Source of the DNA: Kiritimatiellia bacterium
Lineage (GTDB): Bacteria; Verrucomicrobiota; Kiritimatiellia; RFP12; UBA1067
DNA: 41,699 bases
Reading direction: 5' to 3'
Assembly (NCBI GenBank): GCA_017652705.1
Contig: JAGCAM010000043.1
Coordinates: forward strand, 1-41,699
A program made the translations under genes and the position numbers. Under the pieces are notes generated by a model. The model was given only the letters and a program-made list of their open reading frames with translations, did not search any database and was not told where the DNA came from. Shown in pieces: positions 24,307-32,265 of the stretch (position 1 is the stretch's first letter; every line of letters starts with the position of its first letter).

Positions 24307-25348
24307 ATGGAAAAAGCACTCTCACTCGCTTTCGCCGCCTTCGTGGCACTCGGACTCCGCGCCGAAGCCCAAACCGTTAACGGCGTTTCGTGGATATGCC
24401 GCGTCGTTGGCGGCGCGGCGGAAATTTACGACAGCGGCGCGACGGCAGTCGGCGGCAAGACGTCCGGCCCGGTCCCCATCCCCTCCAAACTCGGCGGCCG
24501 GTCCGTCGCCGGCATCGGTGACGGCGCGTTCTGAAACTGCGGCGAAATGACGTTTGTGAAGATTCCGGGCACGGTTGAAAACATTGGCGCTTCGTCCAAT
24601 GTGTTTGAGGAATGCAGGAACATAACATCTGCGACCGTTCCGGGGAGATTGCACGGAGTGCCGGCGAATCCGCTGGCCGCCGTTGCAATTTCAGAAGGAA
24701 CAGCGAATATCTGGGGCATGGGGTTCAACGGATGCCGAACGCAGACCCGGATGACGGTGCCGGAGAGCGTGTGCGCCATCGGCTTTATGGCGTTCAACAA
24801 CTGCAGTTCGATCGAAGAAGTCGACTTTCTGGGCGCTCCGCCGTCGGGGCTGGCCCGCTCCGGCCTGGGCAAGGGCGTGGAAATAAGGTATAACCGCGAT
24901 TACGCGGAGGAATGGACCGCAACGCTTTCGTCCGCCGAGCGGAAGACGGTCTACGCCGGGTTCGTGTCGGTGTCGGCGGACGGGAAGGCGCTTGATTTCG
25001 ACGCTGCGACGAAGAAACCCGCGAAGGAGGTGTCGCTGCCGATCGGGTTCACTTCGCTGTCGGTTCCGAAAGCGACCGCGGTTGATCCGCCGGCCGGGCT
25101 CGCCGTGGACGCGCGCACCGGCGTCATTTACGGCACGCCGGTGAAGCCCGGTTCGTACACGGCGACGGTGACGGTCAAAAGCGCCGCCGGCAACGCCGTC
25201 TACACCGGAATGGCCGACCTACACCGGAATGGTCGACATCATCATACCGGCGGCGAAGTACGTGGACACGCTGACGATCGAAACGACCGTCGATGCGGGA
25301 GGCGAAGTGCTCGGAATCGACACCTCGCCCGACGGCCCGGCCGAGTAG
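24307..25348 (+). pseudogene. Broken BspA-like leucine-rich-repeat surface protein
   Basis: The gene begins with a signal peptide (MEKALSLAFAAFVALGLRAEAQ), then BspA/LRR_5-type repeats: 'SVAGIGDGAF', 'MTFVKIPGTVENIG', 'AFNNCSSIEEVDFLGAPP'. A putative Ig-like domain (He_PIG type, 'LAVDARTGVIYGTPVKPGSYTATVTV') follows. Two lesions are visible. TGA at 24532-24534 falls between GDGAF and NCGEM, exactly inside a repeat, with the same frame continuing afterwards. A 19-bp tandem duplication (25201-25219 and 25220-25238, two mismatches) shifts the frame. Removing one copy restores an acidic C-terminus ending at TAG 25346-25348. Such proteins are usually cell-surface or exported. It could be a real pseudogene, or one or both changes could be assembly errors. 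Confidence 0.8.
25201..25238 (+). repeat. 19-bp direct tandem duplication causing a frameshift
   Basis: Two adjacent copies beginning TACACCGGAATGG, 25201-25219 and 25220-25238, differ at unit positions 14 and 19. Nineteen is not a multiple of three, so the duplication moves the reading frame by one. Confidence 0.85.
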
Positions 25349-25429
25349 CGCCGGGGAGGAAGTGATGCCGGTCGATCCGCGGAGTACGGCGCAGGCGATG
25401 TTTTTAGAGTGTTGCAAAAGGAACCCTGC
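25349..25429 (+). other. Intergenic gap before the fused esterase gene
   Basis: 81 bp between the pseudogene stop and the next ATG. It holds an A/G-rich ribosome binding site (AAAAGGA, ending near 25422). I see no convincing -10 of the TGRTATAAT type and no hairpin. The downstream gene may depend on the promoter at 24290. Confidence 0.4.
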
Positions 25430-27598
25430 ATGAAAAAGGCAATCCCGTCACTGGCCGTGCTTTTGGCCGTTTCGTGTGTATGCGCGGCGACGCTCGACCC
25501 GTCGCTGCAGAACGTCTGGTTGAGAGGCGTCACAGACAAAAACGCCCTCCTCTACAAACCCGGCGAGGAGATGAAGTTCACCATCGAAATGCTCGGCGCC
25601 ACCAACGCCATACCTGAAAACGCGTGGGAACTCTGGCTGCAGCGCACCGGCGACGACGGCAAAAAGGAGGAATTCTCCCTTCCCCTGCCGCTGAAGGACG
25701 GCAAACTCGTTTACAAGACGAAACTCGACTGCAGCGGATTCGTGCGCGTATATGCGCAGGTGTTCGCCGCGGGCCGCAAATTCGTCCCCCGCACCGGCAA
25801 GGCATGGACCGGTGGACGGATATGTTTCGACGGCGGCGCCGGGGTTAACGTGCACACGCTGCAGGGGCTGCCAGAACCGGACGACTTCGACAAGTTCTGG
25901 GCGAAGCGCCGTGCCCGTCTTGACGCGCTGCCGATCAAAGCCGACGTCAAGGCGGTCAGTTCCAACGAAAACGCCGTCTGCCACGCCGTGAGCGTGAATT
26001 GCGCTGGGGGGCGTCCGTCGACTTTCTACATGTCGGTGCCGGTGAAATGCCTGCAGGGCGGGGAGAAGGTCCCCGCGCTCGTCACGTTCTGGGGATATTC
26101 TGACGCCCGCAAGCCGTCGCGCTCCGGTCTCGACGCCGATCGCATTCTCGTCGATTTCAACCCGCACGGATTCGAGCTCGAGCGCGAAGAAGAGTATTAC
26201 AGCGAGTTCTACCGGTCGATCGCCTCCGGCCGGAGCAACCCAGCGGTCACGAATGCGAAATACCCCGCCAGTTACGCTTTCGACTATGAAAAGAACATGA
26301 ACGCCGACACCGCCTACTTCGCGGGGATGTCGTGGAGGCTTTTGCGCGCTCTGCAGTACGTCAAATCGACGCCTTGGTGGAACGGCCGTGACCTTTCGGT
26401 GAAGGGCGGCAGCCAGGGCGGGTTGCAGTCGATCTGGGCGGCCGGCCTGGACAAGGACGTCACGGACTGCGAATCGGTCGTGACCTGGTGCTGCGATTTC
26501 GGCGGAACCAAATTCAACCGTCTGCGCGGCGGCTGGTACATCCGTCATACGCGGGCGCTCGACTATTACGATCCGGTCAACGTCGCAAAGCGCATACCGA
26601 AGACGTGCCGGGTGACGATTTCCCGCGCCGGGCTCGGCGATTACACGTGTCCGCCGTCGGGGCTGGCCTGCCTTTACAACAGCATAACCGCGCCGAAGAA
26701 GATCGTCTGGTACCAGGGTTCCGAGCACGGGTACGTGGCACCGCCGGTGCCTGATGAAACGTTCACTTTCGAGTCCGGGGCGGGAGAGGGTCCGGTGACT
26801 TTCGAAAAGCCGATCTGCGACGCCGAAATAGACATGGCGGCGGCGCCGCGCGATCCGGCCGAGAAGAAGGCGGACGCGCCTTCGGGCATGAAACTCGTGC
26901 TGCTGGTCGGTCAGAGCAACATGGCCGGCAGGGCGGACGTGCCGCCGGAGTACCGGCGGCCGCTGAAAGGCGCCTTTAAACTCAACCGCGACGATGAATG
27001 GGTCGAGGCGACGTCGCCGCTGCACTTCGACCGCTCCTTCGCCGGCGTCGGTCCCGGGGATGAATTCGTGCGGCGCTATCTCGCCGACCACCCCGGCGAA
27101 ACCGTGGGCATCGTGCCTTGCGCCGTGGGCGGCTCGCGTCTCGCCACGTGGGATCCCGACGGCGCAGGCAGGAGCGGCGCCAATTTCCGCCGCGCGCTCC
27201 AGCGCGTGAAAAAAGCCGGGGAGAAAGGTGATTTCATCGCCATTCTCTGGCATCAGGGCGAGTCGGACGCGACGGCCCGCAGATTTGAAGAGAACCGCGT
27301 GTACTATCCGGAGCGTTTCGCGGCGATGGCGGCGGCGTTCCGCCGCGAAACCGGAGACGTGCCGGTGCTGATCGGCGAAATCGGGAGGTTTCTCGCTGTC
27401 AACGCCGAACTGATGAACCCCATCCTCAACGCGCTGCCTGCATCGGTGCCGCGCTCGGCGTGCGTTTCGTCGGAAGGTCTCACCGACAAGGGAGACAAGA
27501 TACATTTCAGTTTCAACGGTGCAAAGGGGCTCGGCGCACGGTACTATGAAGCGTACCGCAAAATGGAGAAACGAGCGACCGGCAGGAAGGACGGGTGA
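25430..27598 (+). CDS. Exported two-domain carbohydrate esterase (CE7 + SGNH/CE6-like)
   Basis: 722 aa. Signal peptide about 1-19. A beta-sandwich-like N-terminal region (about 25-135) leads into a CE7 acetyl-xylan-esterase alpha/beta-hydrolase domain (about 148-440): PEPDDFDKFW entry motif, nucleophile elbow GGSQGG with Ser328, likely Asp404 (GLGDYTCPPSG) and His433 (SEHGY). After a linker, residues 486-715 form an SGNH esterase of the SASA/CE6 type: GQSNMAG (Ser496), a CAVGGSRLATW block, WHQGESDA, and a terminal KIHFSFNGAKGLG holding the catalytic His region. Both families remove O-acetyl groups from polysaccharides or sialic acids. The ATG at 25430 has AAAAGGA upstream; an in-frame GTG at 25409 would spoil the signal peptide. 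The GTGA overlap joins the next gene. Confidence 0.85.
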   Translation: MKKAIPSLAVLLAVSCVCAATLDPSLQNVWLRGVTDKNALLYKPGEEMKFTIEMLGATNAIPENAWELWLQRTGDDGKKEEFSLPLPLKDGKLVYKTKLDCSGFVRVYAQVFAAGRKFVPRTGKAWTGGRICFDGGAGVNVHTLQGLPEPDDFDKFWAKRRARLDALPIKADVKAVSSNENAVCHAVSVNCAGGRPSTFYMSVPVKCLQGGEKVPALVTFWGYSDARKPSRSGLDADRILVDFNPHGFELEREEEYYSEFYRSIASGRSNPAVTNAKYPASYAFDYEKNMNADTAYFAGMSWRLLRALQYVKSTPWWNGRDLSVKGGSQGGLQSIWAAGLDKDVTDCESVVTWCCDFGGTKFNRLRGGWYIRHTRALDYYDPVNVAKRIPKTCRVTISRAGLGDYTCPPSGLACLYNSITAPKKIVWYQGSEHGYVAPPVPDETFTFESGAGEGPVTFEKPICDAEIDMAAAPRDPAEKKADAPSGMKLVLLVGQSNMAGRADVPPEYRRPLKGAFKLNRDDEWVEATSPLHFDRSFAGVGPGDEFVRRYLADHPGETVGIVPCAVGGSRLATWDPDGAGRSGANFRRALQRVKKAGEKGDFIAILWHQGESDATARRFEENRVYYPERFAAMAAAFRRETGDVPVLIGEIGRFLAVNAELMNPILNALPASVPRSACVSSEGLTDKGDKIHFSFNGAKGLGARYYEAYRKMEKRATGRKDG

Positions 27599-28782
27599 CG
27601 AAGATGAAGAGACGGCTTTTCGCCGCGGCGCTTTGTTCGGCATGGGCGCTTTCAGCCGCTGATCTGCGTGAAGGGGCGTTTTATCCGTTCGCGGAAATAC
27701 CGGCTGAGCTGATCGCCCGTTCGCCGGCCGGCGCACCGGTGACTTTTTCGCTGGAGGAGAACATGACCACCGGTTACGGGTGGGAATTCGACAGCAACAC
27801 CAACGAATGTTCGGTCGTAGCGGATCATGTCGGGGGCGCATCCTCCCTCGCCGGCGCGCCTGGCAGAATGAAGGTGACGGTGAAAAGCCTCGTGCAGACC
27901 CCGGTCCGCGTCGAGTTCTTCTACCGGAGGCCGTGGGAGAAGAACGCCGCACCGGCCAGAAAGATGCGGTTCCTGCTTTACACCGCGGCGGGAAAGACGT
28001 CGGGGGCGAATTATCCGGATGGAGCGGTGCTGCGGCTGCTTAAAGCGGAATGCGCCGCGCGCGGCATCGTCATCACCGACTGGCACCTTCACATCCGCGG
28101 CGGCATGACGCCCGAAATGGCGGCGGAGCGCGAGCGGGCCTCGGGCATACGGTCGGGGGCGATCGAGAATCACGGGCGGGAGTGGGAGATAAACGACAAC
28201 GCGCGGCTGCGGGAATTCGCGGCGCGGGTGAAGGCGGTGAAATCGGACGGACACCGGCTTCCAGCGGGCATACAGGTGAACGACCGGGACTGGTTCCGCC
28301 AGATCGACCCGACGACGCGCGCGGAGTTCGACTACATTCTCGCCGACACGATGATCATGGGCAGGCTTCCCGGAGGGCGTGACAACCGGCTGTGGCTGGT
28401 AAAGAAAATCAACGACCCCGACGCATGGATGGAACGGTACGTGGAGCATAATCTTCGCATTCTTGACGAACCGATCGACATACTGGCTAACCCTACATAC
28501 CTGCCGGCGCCGCTGGCGGGCGATTACGACCGGCTCTGGACGGACGAGCGCATGCGGCGGGTGATCAAGAAGGCCGTGTCGCGCGGCGTGGCGATCGAGA
28601 TACAGGCCGAGTCTCCGTATCCGCGTCCCAAGTTTCTCCGGATGGCGAAGGCGATGGGCGCGAAGTTCTCTTTCGGCACGAACAACTTCGACACGAGGCC
28701 GAAAGACCTTTCGAGGTGGCTTGAAGCGATAACGTGGCTGGATCTGCGCGCAGGGGACATCTGGTCGCCCGGCATGAGATAA
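27595..28782 (+). CDS. Exported chagasin-like (I42) inhibitor fused to PHP-type phosphoesterase
   Basis: 395 aa. Signal peptide about 1-22 (RRLFAAALCSAWALSAA). Residues about 35-132 match the chagasin/I42 cysteine-protease-inhibitor fold. The first loop reads NMTTGYGW (56-63; family NPTTGYxW) and the third loop RPWE is at 112-115. Residues about 143-390 match a PHP-family protein common in PVC genomes: DWHLHIRGG (metal ligands H164, H166), 'SGIRSGAIENHGREWEIND', 'FDYILADTMI', 'EPIDILANPTYLP' and 'KFSFGTNNFD'. PHP domains usually hydrolyse phosphoesters. GTG 27595 overlaps the upstream stop (GTGA) with AGGAAGG 4 nt ahead; ATG 27604 is the alternative. The fusion is unusual and its substrate unknown. 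Confidence 0.82.
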   Translation: MTKMKRRLFAAALCSAWALSAADLREGAFYPFAEIPAELIARSPAGAPVTFSLEENMTTGYGWEFDSNTNECSVVADHVGGASSLAGAPGRMKVTVKSLVQTPVRVEFFYRRPWEKNAAPARKMRFLLYTAAGKTSGANYPDGAVLRLLKAECAARGIVITDWHLHIRGGMTPEMAAERERASGIRSGAIENHGREWEINDNARLREFAARVKAVKSDGHRLPAGIQVNDRDWFRQIDPTTRAEFDYILADTMIMGRLPGGRDNRLWLVKKINDPDAWMERYVEHNLRILDEPIDILANPTYLPAPLAGDYDRLWTDERMRRVIKKAVSRGVAIEIQAESPYPRPKFLRMAKAMGAKFSFGTNNFDTRPKDLSRWLEAITWLDLRAGDIWSPGMR

Positions 28783-28784
28783 TT

Positions 28785-28793
28785 TGGTATAAT
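28785..28793 (+). promoter_or_regulatory. Extended -10 promoter of prfB, near-leaderless
   Basis: TGG-TATAAT; hexamer 28788-28793. ATG at 28804 is 11 nt downstream, so the predicted 5' UTR is about 4 nt without a Shine-Dalgarno sequence. An ATG at 28794 is out of frame. Confidence 0.72.
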
Positions 28794-28803
28794 ATGCAAA
28801 AGT

Positions 28804-29940
28804 ATGGCTGAAGAAAAAAAAGAGAAACTGCTCGAAGTCGAAGAGGTAAGGCAGAGAATCGACGCCCTGCGCGGCAAGGTCGCCGAGATGTCCGATTACA
28901 TCAAAATCGCCGAACGGCGGCGCCGGCTCGCCGAGCTTGAAGACAGGCAGTCGGCGGCGGACTTCTGGAGCAACCGGACGAAAGCCCGCGAAGTGATCGC
29001 CGCCACCAACGCCGAGCGCGCCTACGTGCTGCCGTACGATTCGCTGGTGAAGACGGTCGAGGACGCCGGCGTGATGCTTGAACTGGCCGAAATGGAGGAG
29101 GGCTCTTCACGGCAGAGCGCGCTTTCCGACACGCTTGCCGAATGCGCCAAAGCCGACTGCTTTTTCGGCAAGCTGCGGCTTCAGTCCCTGCTGGGCGGCA
29201 AGTTCGACCAGTGCAACGTGTTCGTGAAACTCCACGCCGGCCAGGGCGGAACCGAGGCCTGCGACTGGGTGGCGATGCTGTACCGGATGTATCAGCGCTA
29301 CGCCGAAAGCCAGGGCTGGAAAGTCGAGGAGTACGACTGCCAGCCCGGCGAAGAGGCGGGTCTCAAAGACGTTTATTTCAGGGTGGAGGGCCCTTACGCC
29401 TACGGCATGCTCAAGGCCGAGCGCGGCATCCACCGTCTGGTTCGGATATCTCCGTTCGACGCGAACAAGCGCCGCCAGACGTCGTTCGCCTCGATGGAGA
29501 CGGTGGCTGAAATAAACGACGACATCGAGGTTGAGATAAAAGACGAAGACTTGAGAATCGACACATACCGCAGCGGCGGCGCGGGCGGCCAGCACGTGAA
29601 CAAGACCGATTCGGCGGTGCGGCTCACCCATCTGCCGACGGGCATCGTGGTCGCCTGCCAGAAGGAGCGCTCGCAGCACATGAACAAGGAGAAGGCGATG
29701 AACATGCTCCGCGCGCAGCTCTACGAATATTACGAAGACCAGAAAAAGGCCGAAATGGACAGGTTCTACGGGGCGAAGAGCGAGAACGGCTGGGGCAGCC
29801 AGATACGCTCGTACGTGTTCTGCCCGTACACGATGGTGAAAGACCTCCGCACCGAGCATGAAACCAGCGACGTCGATTCGGTGATGGACGGCAACCTTCA
29901 GCCGTTCATCGAGGCGTGGCTGCAGATGAAGGCGAAGTAG
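28804..29940 (+). CDS. prfB: Peptide chain release factor 2
   Basis: 378 aa. Terminates translation at UGA and UAA. The SPF tripeptide that reads the stop codon is at 216-218 (RISPFDANKRRQTSF) and the GGQ that triggers hydrolysis is at 261-263. The N-terminal helical domain is complete. The gene is one continuous frame: the programmed +1 frameshift with an internal TGA that autoregulates prfB in many bacteria is absent. The next gene starts 3 nt after the stop. Confidence 0.96.
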   Translation: MAEEKKEKLLEVEEVRQRIDALRGKVAEMSDYIKIAERRRRLAELEDRQSAADFWSNRTKAREVIAATNAERAYVLPYDSLVKTVEDAGVMLELAEMEEGSSRQSALSDTLAECAKADCFFGKLRLQSLLGGKFDQCNVFVKLHAGQGGTEACDWVAMLYRMYQRYAESQGWKVEEYDCQPGEEAGLKDVYFRVEGPYAYGMLKAERGIHRLVRISPFDANKRRQTSFASMETVAEINDDIEVEIKDEDLRIDTYRSGGAGGQHVNKTDSAVRLTHLPTGIVVACQKERSQHMNKEKAMNMLRAQLYEYYEDQKKAEMDRFYGAKSENGWGSQIRSYVFCPYTMVKDLRTEHETSDVDSVMDGNLQPFIEAWLQMKAK

Positions 29941-29943
29941 ATT

Positions 29944-30279
29944 ATGGCGTTTGAAGACGGAACGTACTGGCGGCCGCTTGACCCGGACAAGCGCGGGCGT
30001 TACAAGACGACGTCCGCCGCGCTCGAAGCCGCGTTCAAAGACCTGCTCACCGAGAAGAACGAATTCTTCGATTCGCTCGCCGACAACTGGAAAAGGATGT
30101 TCCCGGATCTGCCGGCGAGGCCCGGCCGCTACGAAGACGGGAAGATTTTCATCTACGTGAAGAACGCGCCGACCTCGTTCGCGGTGCGTCCGAAGCTGCG
30201 CGGAATCGCGGCGCGTCTCGCGAAGCTGCCCGGGGCGCCGAAGAAGGTCGAACTGCGGATGGAGATTCATTCGACATGA
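29944..30279 (+). CDS. Small DUF721/DciA-like protein
   Basis: 111 aa, cytoplasmic. Its core fits the DUF721 (DciA) pattern: a tryptophan-containing helix (FFDSLADNWKRMFP), an entry strand (RPGRYEDGKIFIYVKNAPTSFAVRPKLRGIAARL), and a final strand VELRMEIH. DciA-type proteins load or help the replicative helicase in bacteria lacking DnaC/DnaI. Similarity is by pattern only. It lies between prfB and a peptide-binding protein, with an ATGA overlap to the latter. Confidence 0.55.
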   Translation: MAFEDGTYWRPLDPDKRGRYKTTSAALEAAFKDLLTEKNEFFDSLADNWKRMFPDLPARPGRYEDGKIFIYVKNAPTSFAVRPKLRGIAARLAKLPGAPKKVELRMEIHST

Positions 30280-31754
30280 CGGCCGCCGCGGCACTGGTTG
30301 TCGCCGCGACGTTCACCCGCACGATGGAACGTGTCGCGACGATGGATCCGGCGATGTCGCGGGCGGTGTACGATTCCCACGCGGTGCAGCTCGTGTACGA
30401 GACGCCGCTGTCGATCGACTACGAGGCGCGGCCTTACCGGCTGGCCCCGGGATTCTGCGAAATGCCGGAAATCGCCGAAGGCGGCCTCGTCTATGTTTTC
30501 AGAGTGCGCGAGGCGGAACTGGCCGCGGGTTTCGGCGCGGCCGACATGGTGCGGTCGCTGGAAAGGCTTCGCGACCCTGAACTCGTCTCGCCCAACGGGT
30601 GGATAGTTAAGGACGTTGAAAAGGCGGAGGCGCCGGACGTGCGGACGGTGAGGATAACGCTGAAACGGCGCTGCCATTTCTTTCCGTGGCTGATGACGCA
30701 CGCGGCGAGCTGCGTGATCGGCGCCGACGGCCGTGGATCCGGCGAGTTCGTGCTGTCGCACTGGCGCAAGAACCACGAGATGGTTTTCAGGCGCAAAGGA
30801 AAGGCCGGGCGCGGCTTTGACACGGTGCGGTATCTGGTGGTCGACGACGTGTCCACCCAGTGGCTGATGTTTCTGCGCGGAGAGCTTGATTTTCTCGGGG
30901 AGATTTCACGCGACAACTGGGACGCAGTGATCGGCGCCGACGGCCGCATCGACGCTTCGCTGGAACGGGCCGGGGTGCGGCTTTATTCGCTGTCGACGCT
31001 TAACGTGCTGCATCTGGGCATAAACATGAAGGACCCGGTGCTGGGACCGAACCGCAAACTGCGGCAGGCTTTGAACGCGGCTTTCGACTATCCGTCGTGG
31101 GAGAAATTCTACAACGGGCGCATAGCGCCGTGCGCGACGCCGGTGCCGCCCGGCGTGGAGGGCCGTCTGGAGACGCCGTTCGCGTACGCGTACGATCCGG
31201 AGAAGGCCCGGCGGCTGCTCGCCGAGGCGGGGTACCCCGGCGGCATCGACCCGAAAACCGGCCGGCGGCTGACGCTGACGCTGGCGATCGGGCGGGCGAG
31301 CCAGGAGAGCCGCGAGGCGGGCGAGCTGATGGCTTCATTCTACGCCCGCGTGGGGGTGCGGATGGAATCGTCTTTCAAGACATGGGACGCGTTTCTCAAG
31401 GCGGTGAACGACGGCCGGGTGCAGATGTTCCGAATGGGTTGGGTGGGGGACTATCCCGACGCGCAGAACTTTCTGCAGCTTTTTCATTCGCGCAACGTCA
31501 ACCCGGGGCCGAACCACTCGAACTACACGAATCCCGAATACGACCGCGAATACGACGCGGCGATGGCGGCGGCGACGGCGGGGGAACGCAACCGGCACTG
31601 GCTGAAGTGCCAGGAGATCATCCGCGAAGACTGCCCGTGGGTGTTCACGCATTTCAAGAAAGAGTACTCGCTCGTGCGGCCGACGGTTGAGAACTACCGT
31701 CCGACCGATTTTCCGTACGGGGTGGAGAGATATTATGAAAACGCTTTACATTGA
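30276..31754 (+). CDS. Peptide/nickel ABC substrate-binding protein (SBP family 5)
   Basis: 492 aa. Matches DppA/OppA-type binding proteins: an N-terminal lobe with 'ATMDPAMSRAVYDSHAVQLVYETPLSIDY', 'ADMVRSLERLRDPE', the conserved block 'TLNVLHLGINMKDPVLGPNRKLRQALNAAFDY', 'YDPEKARRLLAEAGYPGG' and 'WVGDYPDAQNFLQLFHS'. The family delivers oligopeptides to a permease, but no permease or ATPase genes are near. The signal region is odd: MTAAAALVVAATFTR has a short hydrophobic stretch and no basic n-region. No upstream in-frame start is available because of the ATGA overlap. The last 20 nt overlap tsaB. Confidence 0.85.
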   Translation: MTAAAALVVAATFTRTMERVATMDPAMSRAVYDSHAVQLVYETPLSIDYEARPYRLAPGFCEMPEIAEGGLVYVFRVREAELAAGFGAADMVRSLERLRDPELVSPNGWIVKDVEKAEAPDVRTVRITLKRRCHFFPWLMTHAASCVIGADGRGSGEFVLSHWRKNHEMVFRRKGKAGRGFDTVRYLVVDDVSTQWLMFLRGELDFLGEISRDNWDAVIGADGRIDASLERAGVRLYSLSTLNVLHLGINMKDPVLGPNRKLRQALNAAFDYPSWEKFYNGRIAPCATPVPPGVEGRLETPFAYAYDPEKARRLLAEAGYPGGIDPKTGRRLTLTLAIGRASQESREAGELMASFYARVGVRMESSFKTWDAFLKAVNDGRVQMFRMGWVGDYPDAQNFLQLFHSRNVNPGPNHSNYTNPEYDREYDAAMAAATAGERNRHWLKCQEIIREDCPWVFTHFKKEYSLVRPTVENYRPTDFPYGVERYYENALH

Positions 31755-32265
31755 GCGCTCGGCCGGCGGAGGCAAAAACGGCGGCTGGGCGGAGGAACTC
31801 GACCTCGAAGGTGTCGGCCGCATCGTGGTCGGCACGGGGCCCGGCAGTTTCGCGGGCGTGCGCTCGGCGATAGCCTTTGCCCAGGGCTACTCGCTTGGGA
31901 CCGGCTGCGAAGTTCTTGGAATGCCTTCGCCGTGCGCGCTCGCGGGCGAAGGCAGAACGGCGGTGGTGGGCGACTCCCGCCGCGGGCTGGCCTGGATCGC
32001 GCTGTTCGACGGTTTCAAACCGGCGGGCGAGATATTTCAAGTCGCGCAGGAGAATCTCGCTGCGGTGGTTCCGGAGGGATACCGGGTCGTGACGCCGGAC
32101 GAGTCGCGCATGGGGGAGACGTTGCGCGCCGCGTTCGGCGCGCGGTACGCGGGCGGGCGCGTGCCCGACGCGGAGGGGTTAAGGCGTTTCGCGGAGAAAA
32201 ACCCCGCCGTGCTGAAGCCGGAACCGCTGCCGGTCTACCTCAACCCGGCGGTGCGTCACTTCTGA
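31735..32265 (+). CDS. tsaB: tRNA t6A biosynthesis protein TsaB, compact
   Basis: 176 aa, against about 220-230 for typical TsaB. TsaB partners TsaD in making N6-threonylcarbamoyladenosine at position 37 of ANN-decoding tRNAs. Diagnostic motif GTGPGSFAGVRSAIAFAQG (33-51) and the PVYLNP end motif are present. The early region between the first strand (TLYIERS) and the GPGSF motif is much shorter than in E. coli and lacks the usual 'H..L' helix. ATG 31735 lies inside the end of the upstream gene with a GGAGAG-like site. The 3' end overlaps the convergent lipoprotein gene by 10 bp. Confidence 0.85.
   Translation: MKTLYIERSAGGGKNGGWAEELDLEGVGRIVVGTGPGSFAGVRSAIAFAQGYSLGTGCEVLGMPSPCALAGEGRTAVVGDSRRGLAWIALFDGFKPAGEIFQVAQENLAAVVPEGYRVVTPDESRMGETLRAAFGARYAGGRVPDAEGLRRFAEKNPAVLKPEPLPVYLNPAVRHF

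Noticed and set aside
24532-24534. TGA as selenocysteine or a reassigned sense codon
   Set aside because: TGA ends many intact genes here, RF2 is present, no selenocysteine machinery is seen, and the same gene has a second lesion. A nonsense mutation is simpler.
25448-27952. 834-codon open frame on the - strand (and similar long antisense frames, e.g. 5179-6807, 9268-11031)
   Set aside because: These are shadows of strongly supported + strand genes; high GC makes stop codons rare. Their translations are Arg/His/Pro-rich and match no family.
28804-28960. Programmed +1 frameshift in prfB
   Set aside because: The gene is one continuous frame with no internal TGA and no CTT-TGA-type slippery site in the first 60 codons.
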